The position numbers and the translations under genes were made by a program. From Actinomyces lilanjuaniae (GTDB lineage Bacteria > Actinomycetota > Actinomycetes > Actinomycetales > Actinomycetaceae), in NCBI RefSeq assembly GCF_003606385.1, contig NZ_CP032514.1, positions 2,418,001 through 2,482,000 of the forward strand: 64,000 nucleotides of DNA, read 5' to 3'. Under the pieces are notes generated by a model. That model ran no database searches, had not been told where the DNA came from, and saw nothing but the letters and a program-made list of their open reading frames with translations. This document shows positions 8,727-17,862 of the stretch, piece by piece. Numbering within the stretch: position 1 is the first letter of the stretch; each line of letters begins with the position of its first letter.

Positions 8727-9907
8727 CGGGTGATCCCCAGGTCCGCGTAGACGGTGTCAGCAAGCTCAGCGGCGTCAACATCGGCGTCTATGTAGCCGGT
8801 GATCTTGAAGTCCTCGATGCCCGGCTCGATAGCCTCACGGAAGGCCGTCGCCGAGGCGCGCCAGCCGTAAGTCTCCAGCACCTGCTCCACCAGGGACTGG
8901 TCGGCGGCCACATAGCTGTTGTCAACCTCGATCCTGGCAATCTCCTTACGGTTCGCCTCGGAGGCGGCCAGGTAGTCCGACCCCTTCAGCCATGCCTCGG
9001 TCAGCGCCCTGGCCTCGTCGGGTCGACGGGAGACGAAGTCGCCGTTAAGAGCCACCGCACAGCAGAAGGGCTCCTCGTCGTTAGACTCGATCACGCGGGC
9101 GGCGCCGTCGAAGACGGGCAGCAGCGGCGCCGGGTCCGAGCCCATGATGGCGTCGACGTCACCGTTGGTCAGACGGGTGCCCAGGGAGTCCTCATCAATG
9201 GTGGTCCAGGTGATGTCTCCGTGCTCGGGGTCGACGTCGATCCCCGCCCTGGCCAGTCCGATCGAGAAGTAGGCGAAGGCGGATGAGGACAGGGACGGGA
9301 CCCCGATGGTGGCTCCCTTGAGGTCGGCGTAGGAGGAGGCAGGGGAGTCGTTGCCGACCACGAGCTGGAGGCAGCCGGAGTGGAAGCCGGCGGTCAGCTT
9401 GGCGTTGATGCCGTTATAGATAGGCTCCAACCAGGAGAAGAAGATGCCGGGAGCGCCGATGTACTTACCGGCGCTGAGGGCGTCCTTGGTGTCCTCGGTG
9501 CGCTGGGTGCGGGCCAGGGTGACGTTGAGGCCTGCGTCATCGAAGTAGCCTTGGTGGTAGGCGGCATACAGCGGGGCGGCGCAGATGTCGCCGCCGATGA
9601 CCAGCGGCAGCTCCTCGGCAGCGCCGATGACGCCCTGGTTGGTACGGCGCAGGGTGAGCCAGGAGCCCACGCCGACGACGGCTGCAGCAGCAAGCCCGCC
9701 GACGGCCAGCAGCCGGCGGCGTGACGGACGGGAGCCGCTGTCTCCGGGCTGCACGGCCTCCTCCTCCGCGAGAATGTCGGCAGCGTTGTCGGCGGTCACG
9801 TCACCAGAGTCGTCACCAGGGTCAAGGCCGGGAGCGCTGGGGTCGGGCTCCTGGACGGGGCTGTCAGGGGTGTGATCTGATCCGGTAGGGCTGTCAGGGG
9901 TGGGCAT
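8723..9907 (-). CDS. ABC transporter substrate-binding protein, NMT1/SsuA-like
   Basis: A 394-residue exported binding protein. The start at 9907 has GAGGAGA upstream and gives an acidic N-terminus of about 70 residues before a twin-arginine-like stretch (SRPSRRRLLAVGG) and a hydrophobic segment; no lipobox Cys is visible. The mature part has the SsuA/TauA/ThiY-type core: PLYAAYHQGYFDDAGLNVTL, GATIGVPS, DAIMGSDPAP. The ligand cannot be read from sequence. The Cys-rich leader peptide upstream points to a sulfur source such as sulfonates. Confidence 0.82.
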   Translation of the reverse strand: MPTPDSPTGSDHTPDSPVQEPDPSAPGLDPGDDSGDVTADNAADILAEEEAVQPGDSGSRPSRRRLLAVGGLAAAAVVGVGSWLTLRRTNQGVIGAAEELPLVIGGDICAAPLYAAYHQGYFDDAGLNVTLARTQRTEDTKDALSAGKYIGAPGIFFSWLEPIYNGINAKLTAGFHSGCLQLVVGNDSPASSYADLKGATIGVPSLSSSAFAYFSIGLARAGIDVDPEHGDITWTTIDEDSLGTRLTNGDVDAIMGSDPAPLLPVFDGAARVIESNDEEPFCCAVALNGDFVSRRPDEARALTEAWLKGSDYLAASEANRKEIARIEVDNSYVAADQSLVEQVLETYGWRASATAFREAIEPGIEDFKITGYIDADVDAAELADTVYADLGITR

Positions 9908-10234
9908 TGAGAGTCTCCTCAGGACACGGGGGCTGACGCCCAGGGGGCGCCGTTGAGGGGTTGTCGGGTTGGGGGATGCTGCCAGGCGCGGGCGGACGTC
10001 GTTACCGCGACCACGCCTCAGCGAGGGCCTTGTCCTCATGCTTGTCCTCATGGTCCGTCGTCCTCGTGGTCCGTCACCGTCATCGCGGCCACCGCGGCAT
10101 CAAGCGGACCGCGCTACCGAGCGCAAGACGCGGCGTCATGAGCCGGTGCGCACCGGGCAAGGCGTTAACGGGGCTAGGAGAACGGGGCTGAGAAGCAGTC
10201 GGGTACCGGCGACGTCACGCGTCACGGACGGGCT
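9908..10234 (-). promoter_or_regulatory. Long leader between Cys-rich peptide and transporter operon
   Basis: About 330 bases with no convincing gene separate the stop of the Cys leader peptide from the first transporter gene. This spacing suits an attenuator or Rho-dependent control element. I could not identify one definite terminator stem by eye. Confidence 0.4.
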
Positions 10235-10333
10235 TCAGCGCACCTGACAGCAGCAACACAGACACATGCGACACACGACCGAGAGCTCCTGCGCACCGCC
10301 AGTGGTCGGAGTCGTCGCGTAGATGGCCGCCAT
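10235..10333 (-). CDS. Cysteine-rich leader peptide (attenuator)
   Basis: A 32-residue frame ends CRMCLCCCCQVR: six of the last twelve residues are Cys, four of them consecutive (TGT TGC TGC TGT). Internal starts GTG (giving VCRMCLCCCCQVR) or ATG (MCLCCCCQVR) are alternatives and may be used from a leaderless transcript. It points toward the sulfonate-type transporter operon on the same strand. In mycobacteria, short polycysteine ORFs upstream of sulfur genes act as cysteine-responsive attenuators. By analogy, stalling when Cys-tRNA is scarce would raise transporter expression. The sequence is direct evidence; the mechanism is inferred. Confidence 0.7.
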   Translation of the reverse strand: MAAIYATTPTTGGAQELSVVCRMCLCCCCQVR

Positions 10334-10471
10334 GACGGTGACGTTAGCCCTTCCCGACGGCGGCGCGCAAGCCGACTCCTCCGCGTTCCGCCCAGTGCCA
10401 CCCCCTCCTGGGCTGAGGCGCGGGCACCTGCACCGAGACCTCGGCAAGGAGGCCCGGCCGACCCGGCACCG

Positions 10472-11449
10472 TCAGGCCGCCACCAGGACAAGAGCCAGGG
10501 CTAGAGTGACGCCGTAGGCCAGCTCGTACAGCCCGGCGTCGCGCAGGGCCGGGACCAGTGCCCGCCCCCTTGCCCCGCCCACCACCGGGCGCAGTGCCCG
10601 GGCAGCCATCGCGCCCAGCACGACAGCCAGCACTGTCACGGCCGCGAGCAGCACCCAGACTGACCCACCCGACGTGTCCGCCTCCCCTGACCTGCTCAGG
10701 TCGGCGCGCGCCCACAGGACCGCCGCTACCGCCAGCGCCACCGATGCGCACACCATGGCCACAAAGGCGCGGCGGGCGCCCCGCTCCCCCAGACGCACCG
10801 CCAGTGTCATCTTCCCGTGCCGCGGGTCGGTGGCGATATCGCGCAGGTTGTTGACCATGAGCAGGGAGCAGGCGATGAGCCCGATCCCGCAGGCGGCCAG
10901 CCACACCCACCCGGGCACGCTGCCGCCCTGCACGTAGACGGTCCCCGCAGTGGCGACCAGGCCGAAGAAGACGAAGACAAACACCTCCCCCAGGCCCATG
11001 TAGCCGTAGGGCCGCGACCCACCGGTGTAGAACCAGGCGGCCGCCACCGCTGCCGCACCCACACCCAGCAGCCACCACTGGCTCGCCAGCGCCACGAGCA
11101 CCAGTCCCAGCACGCCAGCCAGGACGAAGCACCCCAGGGCGGCGTACTTCACCGAGCGCGGGTCCACCTGCCCGGAGGCAGTCAGACGGGGCGGCCCAGT
11201 CCGCTCGTTGTCGGTGCCGCGCACGCCGTCGGAGTAGTCGTTGGCGAGGTTGGAACCGATCTGGAGGGCCAGGCCCACGCCCGCAGCCAGCAGGCAGCGC
11301 GGCGGTGACGCGGTTCCCAGAGCAGCGGCGACACCTGAGCCCAAGACGACGGGGGCCACGGCTGCTGGCAGGGTGCGCAGCCGCACGACCTCCGCCCAGC
11401 TCGTCGCGTCACCGGTACCGCCCGCACCACCAGTGCCGTCTGTGCCCAT
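10472..11449 (-). CDS. menA: 1,4-dihydroxy-2-naphthoate polyprenyltransferase MenA
   Basis: UbiA-family membrane prenyltransferase that makes demethylmenaquinone from DHNA. About 325 residues with eight or nine hydrophobic segments, the first Asp-rich motif NLANDYSDGVRGTD and the second NNLRDIATDPRHGK. The ATG at 11449 has GGGGGAG just upstream and is preferred over the GTG at 11461. It lies about 100 bp downstream of menE on the same strand. Confidence 0.92.
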   Translation of the reverse strand: MGTDGTGGAGGTGDATSWAEVVRLRTLPAAVAPVVLGSGVAAALGTASPPRCLLAAGVGLALQIGSNLANDYSDGVRGTDNERTGPPRLTASGQVDPRSVKYAALGCFVLAGVLGLVLVALASQWWLLGVGAAAVAAAWFYTGGSRPYGYMGLGEVFVFVFFGLVATAGTVYVQGGSVPGWVWLAACGIGLIACSLLMVNNLRDIATDPRHGKMTLAVRLGERGARRAFVAMVCASVALAVAAVLWARADLSRSGEADTSGGSVWVLLAAVTVLAVVLGAMAARALRPVVGGARGRALVPALRDAGLYELAYGVTLALALVLVAA

Positions 11450-11552
11450 GTTCTCCCCCACGTTCTCCCCACCTCGCGCCCCTGCTGTCCTGGCGCAGCG
11501 ACCTTAGCACCGGTGGCTCCAGTACCAACACCGGTGCCACTGCCGGGCACAC

Positions 11553-12962
11553 TCAGGAACGGGACAGGAGCAGCTGTACCGCCCGACGGTCCACCTTGCC
11601 CGGCCCCCGCAGGGGCAGGGAGTCAAGGACCTCGACACACTTGGGAGCGTGGCTTCCCTCCAGCAGCTCCCGGGCGCAGCGGCGCACTGCGGCTCCGTCC
11701 AGGGCCGCCCCCGGCTGGAGGACCACCGCTGCTGCCACCACCGTGCCCCACTCCTGGTCCGGGACACCGACCACGCAGGCCTCGGCGACCCCCTCGATAC
11801 CTGTCAGGGCGTCCTCCACGTCCCCGGGGTCCACCTTGACACCGCCGGTGTTGATGAGACCGTCCGCCCGGCCCAGCACCACCAGGCGGCCTTCCTCCAG
11901 CCGCCCCCGGTCCGGGGTCGCCAGGACCCGTACCGTCCCTGTCCCGCCCTTAGCGGGCAGCTCGCCGGGCAGCGCAGTAGGCAGAAGGTGGAAGCCCGGC
12001 CGCAACGTCACCGGCAGCCTGGATCCCGGCCGCCACAGGGGCGTGCCGCCCTCCTGGCGGGCGATACCCTGCCCGGTACCGCCCGCCAGGGAGACATCGT
12101 GGTACCGGGTGTCCTGCCCGACGTCACAGGCACCGCCCCCGGGCTCAGCCCCGACGTAACCGCTGGCCAGGACAGGGCCGCGCAGGAGGACCCGGTCCTC
12201 GGCGTCGAGAGCCACCTCGACGCCGTCCAAGGGAAGGCCGTCGTAGACGCACCCGCCTGCTGTCTCGCTGGCCCCGTAGGTCGTGACCACGGGGATGCCC
12301 GCCGCCCGCGCCCGGGACAGGAGCGCGGTGGAGGCGGCTGCCCCGCCCAGGAGGAGCGCGTCCACCTGGCGCAGTGCCCTGGTGGCCTCCTCGTCCTGGA
12401 GAGCACGCACCAGTTGGGTGGGCACCAGGGAGAGGTACACCGGGTCGCGCCCCCTCAGTGCCCGGTGCAGAGTGTCAGCCAGGGCAGGGACGCGGAATCC
12501 TGTGGAGGTGTCAACCACGAGGGGGGCTGTCCCGGCTAGCACGGAGCGGACCAGGACCTGCAGGCCCGCTACGTGGTGGGCGGGCAGCGCCAGCAGCCAC
12601 CTGCCCGCTGCCCCCAGGCGGGCGTGCGTGGCCCGGGCCGAGGCCAGCAGGGAGCGGGCGCTGACAGCCACGAGACGGCCGGTACCGGTGGAGGAGCCGG
12701 AGGTACGCAGGACCAGGTCGGTCCCAGCCGGGACCGCGTGCAGGCGGCGGCGCATGTCGGCCTCAGCCTCCACCGGGTCCTCCTGCGGCCCGACGGGCAC
12801 CAGCACCGGCAGGCGGCTCGCCTGCGGGCGGGTGTCCCGGGTCTCTCCCAGTCCCCGGGACACCAGGCGCTCAGCCAGGAGGGCACGCAGCCTCATGACG
12901 TCCTGTGCCCTGGTACCCCCGGTGACCAGGCGGACGGGGAGGGAGCTGGAGGGGTCGTGCAC
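11553..12962 (-). CDS. menE: o-Succinylbenzoate-CoA ligase MenE
   Basis: Acyl-adenylating enzyme that forms OSB-CoA, the substrate of MenB. Motifs in order: P-loop TSGSSTGTGR, ALPAHHVAG, TTYGASETAGG, GRADGLINTGGVKVDPGDVE and the C-terminal LPLRGPGKVDRR with the catalytic Lys. The length of 469 residues exceeds the usual 360-400 because of inserts around 50-70 and 280-330. The GTG start at 12962 overlaps the nominal 3' end of the Fic gene, though that overlap probably reflects a sequence error in the Fic gene. Confidence 0.9.
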   Translation of the reverse strand: MHDPSSSLPVRLVTGGTRAQDVMRLRALLAERLVSRGLGETRDTRPQASRLPVLVPVGPQEDPVEAEADMRRRLHAVPAGTDLVLRTSGSSTGTGRLVAVSARSLLASARATHARLGAAGRWLLALPAHHVAGLQVLVRSVLAGTAPLVVDTSTGFRVPALADTLHRALRGRDPVYLSLVPTQLVRALQDEEATRALRQVDALLLGGAAASTALLSRARAAGIPVVTTYGASETAGGCVYDGLPLDGVEVALDAEDRVLLRGPVLASGYVGAEPGGGACDVGQDTRYHDVSLAGGTGQGIARQEGGTPLWRPGSRLPVTLRPGFHLLPTALPGELPAKGGTGTVRVLATPDRGRLEEGRLVVLGRADGLINTGGVKVDPGDVEDALTGIEGVAEACVVGVPDQEWGTVVAAAVVLQPGAALDGAAVRRCARELLEGSHAPKCVEVLDSLPLRGPGKVDRRAVQLLLSRS

Positions 12963-14287
12963 ACGGCAAGTCTCCCACTGTGCCGTCTAGGTGGGCCGCA
13001 GCGGGACACGGGACAGCGGCCCGACAGGCACGAGCAGCAACAGCCCCGACCGGCCACCCGGCCCAGCCTGCCGACCGTCAGATACCCTCCCTGCCGCCGA
13101 CTACTCGGCCCGCGGGGGATAAAGGCTGCCATCAGCTCGGTGCGCGGGCGCAGGCCCCGATAGGCTTGCTTGTCTACCAGGCCCATCTGTACCAGGGCGT
13201 TGACGTCCCGGGTGACAGTCTTGGAGGTCTTACCCCCGTACGCCTGAGCGAGCTCAGGGGTGAGCACGGCGACTTCTCCCACCGGCGTCCACCGGTCCGG
13301 CGGAAGAGCCAGGACCAGGTCACGCATCCGCGTCCTGGCAACCGTGTGCTGCCCGTGGAAGCGCTCGTGGACGTAGGACTGCCACATAATTGTCAGCTGG
13401 GCTGACTGAACCGTCCTGATCTGCTCGCGCAGCCCGTCAACAAGCCCCTGGACGGCGTAGTGCACGAACTCCTCCACCGGGTAGCCTTTAGCACGGCTGG
13501 TGCGCTCCAGAACCACGTAGTACATGTCGCGGGTCCTGTTGTAGTGGTTTGACAACAGGTGCGCCGCAGGAACAGGCACCCCTGTACGCAGCAGCAGCTC
13601 AAACTCCAGAAGACGGGCAATCCTCCCGTTACCGTCGCTGAAAGGGTGGATCCATGTCATGTACAGGTGCGCCAGGACAGCAAGGACAACTGCCTGGGGC
13701 TGACGCATGGAGTGGTCGGCTGCCCCCAGGCTGTCAAGCTCACGGTTCATCCACTCACACAGTCTGTCCACCAGGTAGTCGCAGTCCTCCGACGGCGCCC
13801 CACGGTACCGGCCCACTACGACGCTGTGGGTACGGAATCGACCAGGATCCAGATCCTCCTTCTGCGGCTGACCGACCATAAGGCGCGCATGCTGCTCCTT
13901 GAGCCGCTCCGGGCTCAGCGGCGGAGGAGCGCCGCTCACACACTCCTCAGCGATGTCATTGAACAGGGAGATCAGGTTCTCGATCTCCTGGCGCTGGTAG
14001 GCTCGCGACGGCGGCGTGTCATCAGCACCTTCAATGATCGCACGTACCTCCTTCTCGGTCAGGCTGTTGCCCTCGATACTGGTAGTGCCGTGGGCACCGC
14101 GCTCCAGGCTCAGGAGACTCAGCTCCCGAGCAACTTCTGGGGGTAGTGCCGAACCTGCCAGGTGCTCACACTTCGACGCCACCTCACCCAGCAGCACCCA
14201 CGTCTCAGGCCGAAGTCTGTCCGCTCGAAAACTGAAGGTGATCCATGGATGAGTCTTGGTGTAGTGCCTCTCCCCCGTCATGACCAC
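12893..14287 (-). CDS. Fic family protein with C-terminal winged helix (true end probably 13101)
   Basis: Fic proteins transfer AMP or related groups to target proteins. The core motif HPFSDGNGRIARLLEF is complete, and the N-terminal part contains TTSIEGNSLTEKEV, resembling the inhibitory (S/T)xxxE(G/N) helix. A winged-helix segment (TPVGEVAVLTPELAQAYGGKTSKTVTRDV) follows. The last 65 residues are Arg/Cys/Pro-rich and run into menE. One more C in the run complementary to 13114-13118 would instead end the protein at IPPRAE with TAG at 13101-13103, a normal length of about 395 residues. No antitoxin partner lies next to it. Confidence 0.85.
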   Translation of the reverse strand: MVMTGERHYTKTHPWITFSFRADRLRPETWVLLGEVASKCEHLAGSALPPEVARELSLLSLERGAHGTTSIEGNSLTEKEVRAIIEGADDTPPSRAYQRQEIENLISLFNDIAEECVSGAPPPLSPERLKEQHARLMVGQPQKEDLDPGRFRTHSVVVGRYRGAPSEDCDYLVDRLCEWMNRELDSLGAADHSMRQPQAVVLAVLAHLYMTWIHPFSDGNGRIARLLEFELLLRTGVPVPAAHLLSNHYNRTRDMYYVVLERTSRAKGYPVEEFVHYAVQGLVDGLREQIRTVQSAQLTIMWQSYVHERFHGQHTVARTRMRDLVLALPPDRWTPVGEVAVLTPELAQAYGGKTSKTVTRDVNALVQMGLVDKQAYRGLRPRTELMAAFIPRGPSSRRQGGYLTVGRLGRVAGRGCCCSCLSGRCPVSRCGPPRRHSGRLAVCTTPPAPSPSAWSPGVPGHRTS

Positions 14288-14494
14288 GATTATAGTCCCC
14301 TGTTTTGTCCATGAGACTGTCCACCCGTAAGCGCCAGTCTAGCTCCGACTGAGCACCTGTCTCCGCCTACTGGCAGTCAGCCACAGCTGGGCGGCCGGCC
14401 AGAAGCGGCTCAGGCGCATGCGCCGTGTCAGGTGGTAGGTCCCGGCTCGGTGTCGCGTACTGGTGAGCTCATCGGGTGAGGCCGGGGTCGGGTC

Positions 14495-15985
14495 TTAGCG
14501 GCCTAGGCCGTGGTTGCGTCGGTGGTTTCTGGTGGGGGTCTGGCGTGGGGTGGGGGGCTCCTGGGTTATTCGGGCGGCTCGGGCCTTGACGTCGGCCAGG
14601 ACCTCCTCGCGGGTGATCTTGTGGCCCGGCCTGCCCGCCCGGGACGGCCTGGGGCCTGCCTGGGGTGGCTGCTGTGCTGGTGGTGTTCGTACGGCGGTGG
14701 TGGGCGGGTGGGGGAAGGAGGCCTCGCGCAGGCTGGCGGTGCGGGCGGGGCCGGTCCCGGCGAGTGCCTCCCGCGCGGCCCGGGGCTGGTTGCCCTGGCG
14801 GGCCGCCTGGGCCACTCGGGCCTCGATGTCGGCCAGGACCTCCTCGCGGGTGATCTTGTGGCCCGGCTGGCCCGGCCCGGCCGGGGTGGCGCCCGTCTGG
14901 GGCGGCCCCGCTGTGGTGGCGGCCGTCCGTGCGGGGCCTGGCTGGGTGGTGGCGGGGCCGGGCTGGCCTGGCTGGTGGGGCTGCCCGGCCCCGGGCTGGT
15001 CCTGACCGGGCTCCTGCCCCGGGGCGCTGGGTGCCAGGGTGGGTGGCCTGCGGCGATGGTGGAGGCGACGTGGGCGGGTGTCCAGGGCGGCCCCCGGGGG
15101 CTGGTGGCACTCACCTGCTCGCTGGTTCTGGGTTCCAGGTGCACCTGGCCGTGGCGCAGGTCCTGGGCCAGGTCGGGGGAGTCTGCCAGCACCGCGCGCA
15201 CCAGCAGGCGCACCCGCGGCCTCCGGTCGGCCGGGACGGCCAGGGCGGCCTGCTCCAGGACCGCGGCCACGGGAGGCTGCTGGCCCCCGATGGAGGAGTT
15301 GACCGCCCCGTGGCCCAGGGAGGGCCAGCCCTCGGCGGTGGTGGCGGGGTGGGAGGGGCCGTAGGTGACCTGGTCGGACTCGTGGAGCACCACCAGCGCC
15401 CGGTCCACCTCAGCCGTCCTGGTCTCGGCGAGTGACTCCGAGAAGCCATAGGTGCGCTGCAGGTCGTCCACGACCTCCTTCATGAAGTTCTTGCGGGAGT
15501 CCCTGGTGGCCTTGGAGGTGGGCTGGCGGCCCTGGGTGCGGTAGGTGCGGATGCCCTCCAGCAGCCTCTCCGCCGACAGCAGGGACAGGGCGCTCAGCTG
15601 TCGGTCGAGCTGGCGGGTGAACTCGGAGGCCAGGACCCGGGTGGAGGCATGGTGGCCGGTGTGGAAGAACACCTCCACCGGGACCCGCGAGTGCCAGGCC
15701 AGCGGGCTGGCAGGGGCAGCCACCGACCCCTCCCACACCAGCACGCCCTGCCCGCCCGCCCTGGGGTGAACATGTCCCCAGCCACCAGCGAGGCACCAGG
15801 ACCAGGAGCCCCGCCCCCGTGGCCGGGGCCTGGCCACCACCACCGCTGCGGCCGGGGACCGGCCCACCACCGGTCCCGCCGCCAGGGGCGGTGGGACCAG
15901 CAGGCACGGCGGGACCAGCGGCGGGGGCGGGTGGGCGACCGCGCCTGAGCCAGCGGGGCCGTCCCCGCCAGCGCCCGGGCGTCAC
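14495..15985 (-). CDS. Putative Ntox15-like toxin with Pro/Gly linkers (three apparent 1-base losses)
   Basis: The GTG at 15985 overlaps the stop of the upstream immunity-like gene (GTGA). Restoring one base at each of three G runs (15825-15828, 15763-15766, 15022-15025) gives about 497 residues. Order: Pro/Gly-rich start; MFTPRAGGQGVLVWEGS; a helical region EFTRQLDRQLSALSLLSAER and YRTQGRQPTSKA that resembles Ntox15/Tde1 nuclease toxins; a Leu-rich segment; then a Gln/Pro/Gly tail with two KITREEVLAD motifs. The HxxD catalytic motif expected of Ntox15 is not clearly present. The partner gene resembles Tdi1, the known immunity family of Tde1, which supports the call. No secretion signal is seen. 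Confidence 0.5.
14591..14630. repeat. 40-bp direct repeat within the Ntox15-like gene (other copy 14828-14867)
   Basis: Forty identical bases occur twice, 237 bp apart, and encode GHKITREEVLAD in both places after frame correction. They mark a duplicated C-terminal motif whose role is unknown. Confidence 0.75.
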
Positions 15986-16766
15986 GACCCCGCCCCCGGG
16001 TCGTCGGGGCCACCAGCACCGCCCGGGCCGCCTGCGGCGATGGTGGCGGCTGCCTGTGCGGCGGCGGCGGAGAAGTCCTGCTCCAGGACGTGGTCCTGGG
16101 CCTGGGCCAGGAAGGTGAGGTGCGCGGTGGCGTCCTCGATGCCGACCTGGCTGGTGCTGACCCTCCCGGTGAAGCAGTAGGCCGGGGTCAGCCCGTAGAC
16201 CTGGTCAGCCCCCAGCACCCCCAGGTGCTCGATGGCCCAGTCGGCCACCAGCACACCCGTGTCGTCGTCGTCCAGGTCCTCCTCCTCGGGGAGGCCAGGG
16301 TGGTGGCCCCCAGGCGCTCACGCATCACCGGGTCCGACATCCTGGCGGCCCTGCCCGCATGGGGGCGCACCCACCCCATCACCGGGTCCACGGTCAGGGC
16401 GGGACCGGAGACCTCCCCCCACAGCTCCATGTCACCCGTAGCGTTGCGGGCCAGGCACCACCACCGCTGGCTGGGGAACGGCACAGGGGTTCCCTCCAGC
16501 CAGGCATCGACCACCGGCGCCCACCGGAAGGGATCAGTGAACCACCACCGGCCCTGCCCGAACCCCTCGAACCCGAACCGGCGCCACAGGTGCAGCACCG
16601 AGGCCGGAAGCACCCCACCGAAGTAGCCCACGTGCTCCTGGGTCACAGGGTGGCCCACACCCATCGGCGCGTACCCCTCCTCCACCAGGTCGTCCATGTT
16701 CGCGTCCACCCACTCCGGCGTGGCGTGCAGCCACCCCTGGTGCCACTCCTCCTTGCTCATCCGCAT
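15982..16766 (-). CDS. GAD-like/DUF1851 (Tdi1-like) immunity protein (one apparent 1-base loss)
   Basis: About 261 residues after restoring one base in the G run 16288-16291. The N-terminal half fits the GAD-like domain (VLHLWRRFGFEGFGQGRWWFTDPF, read over two conserved turns). The C-terminal half fits the DUF1851/Tdi1 family (EHLGVLGADQVYGLTPA, TAHLTFLAQAQDH). Tdi1-type proteins neutralise Ntox15 DNases of type VI secretion systems, and here the next gene is Ntox15-like and overlaps by four bases. The tail is Ala/Gly/Pro-rich. ATG 16766 is preferred; ATG 16760 is an alternative. Confidence 0.68.
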
Positions 16767-17046
16767 GACCAGACCGTAACCCCCACCACACCACCACAAC
16801 CCCCAGGCACGAGACCCGCCCCAGGCACCCTCAGACAGGGGCACCCCCACCACCACGACCTCAGGCAGACACGACAGCCCACCCCCGCCGGACTGGCACC
16901 GAGGAGCCCCCAGCCGCCCCGACTTGGGAACGCACAACGGGGCTCTGGCGATGAGGCAGCAGCCATGGAAGCGGTCAGTCACAGGCCACCAGGAACGCCT
17001 CACGCTGCCGCCAGAACAAGCCCGCCAACTGGGCTAGGCTGGAGTC

Positions 17047-17727
17047 ATGCGCGCTGCTCTCTTCGTCCTGGCGTTCGCCCTCCAGCTGTACGCCCTGCTG
17101 GACTGCGCCCGTACCCCCGAGGAGAACATGCCCGCGCGCATGCCCAAGTTCATGTGGGTGGTCCTCATCATCCTCGTCCCCACAGTCGGCGCCATCGCCT
17201 GGATCATCGTCAGCAGGGTCAGCGCTGCCGAGCGGCGCGGCGGATACGTGGAACCGACGGTCTGGTCCTCCCGGGAGGGGACCTCCTTGCGCCGCCCAGA
17301 GCGCCCGCGCCCCCTGGCTCCCGACGACGACACCGACTTCCTGCGTGACCTGGAGCAGGATCTGCGTCGCCGTCGGCACCACCCGGACACCCCGGACACC
17401 ACCACGCAGGGTCGGCGCGTCCCGGGTACCTCTGACACTCAGAGCACCTGGGACGCCTCAGGCCAGGCAGGCACCGGCCGCACTGCTCCAGGCAGCGCGG
17501 GGGCCTCGGAACACCCCCAGGACCCGGGCAGGGCACAGGTGCCGGACGGGTCAGCCCCTGCCGACCCTGGCGCTCCCGGGAGCGAGGAGAAGCGCGGCGG
17601 CATGGCTGACAGGAAAGGCCAGAAGGAGGGTCAGAACCCACCTGAGGACCCGTCACCCTCAGACCCCGACGGGACGGCGGGGCCGTCAGGCGGCCCCGAC
17701 AGCGGGAGCGCTCCCTGCAAGCCGTAA
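17047..17727 (+). CDS. PLDc_N-domain membrane protein
   Basis: A 226-residue protein with two N-terminal membrane helices (about 3-20 and 36-56) separated by DCARTPEENMPARMPKF. This matches the PLDc_N domain found alone in many actinobacteria. The remaining 165 residues are hydrophilic, rich in Pro, Gly, Ser and Asp, and probably disordered. No nuclease domain follows. It converges with the next gene pair. Confidence 0.75.
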   Translation: MRAALFVLAFALQLYALLDCARTPEENMPARMPKFMWVVLIILVPTVGAIAWIIVSRVSAAERRGGYVEPTVWSSREGTSLRRPERPRPLAPDDDTDFLRDLEQDLRRRRHHPDTPDTTTQGRRVPGTSDTQSTWDASGQAGTGRTAPGSAGASEHPQDPGRAQVPDGSAPADPGAPGSEEKRGGMADRKGQKEGQNPPEDPSPSDPDGTAGPSGGPDSGSAPCKP

Positions 17728-17862
17728 GCCCAGTAGTCCCATAAATAAGTCCCGGAAATCCTGTCGGCCGGGAACCGTCAACCCCGCCTTGTCGCCGGGT
17801 ACCCGGTTCCATGCCTGCACTGTCCTGCGCTGTGCTTACCGTGGCTTACCGTGCTCCAGCGC

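Noticed and set aside
9953..10247. Plus-strand ORFs over the transporter leader
   Set aside because: Arg/Pro-rich translations with no family, no ribosome-binding site and no conservation signal; they are shadows of G+C-rich DNA.
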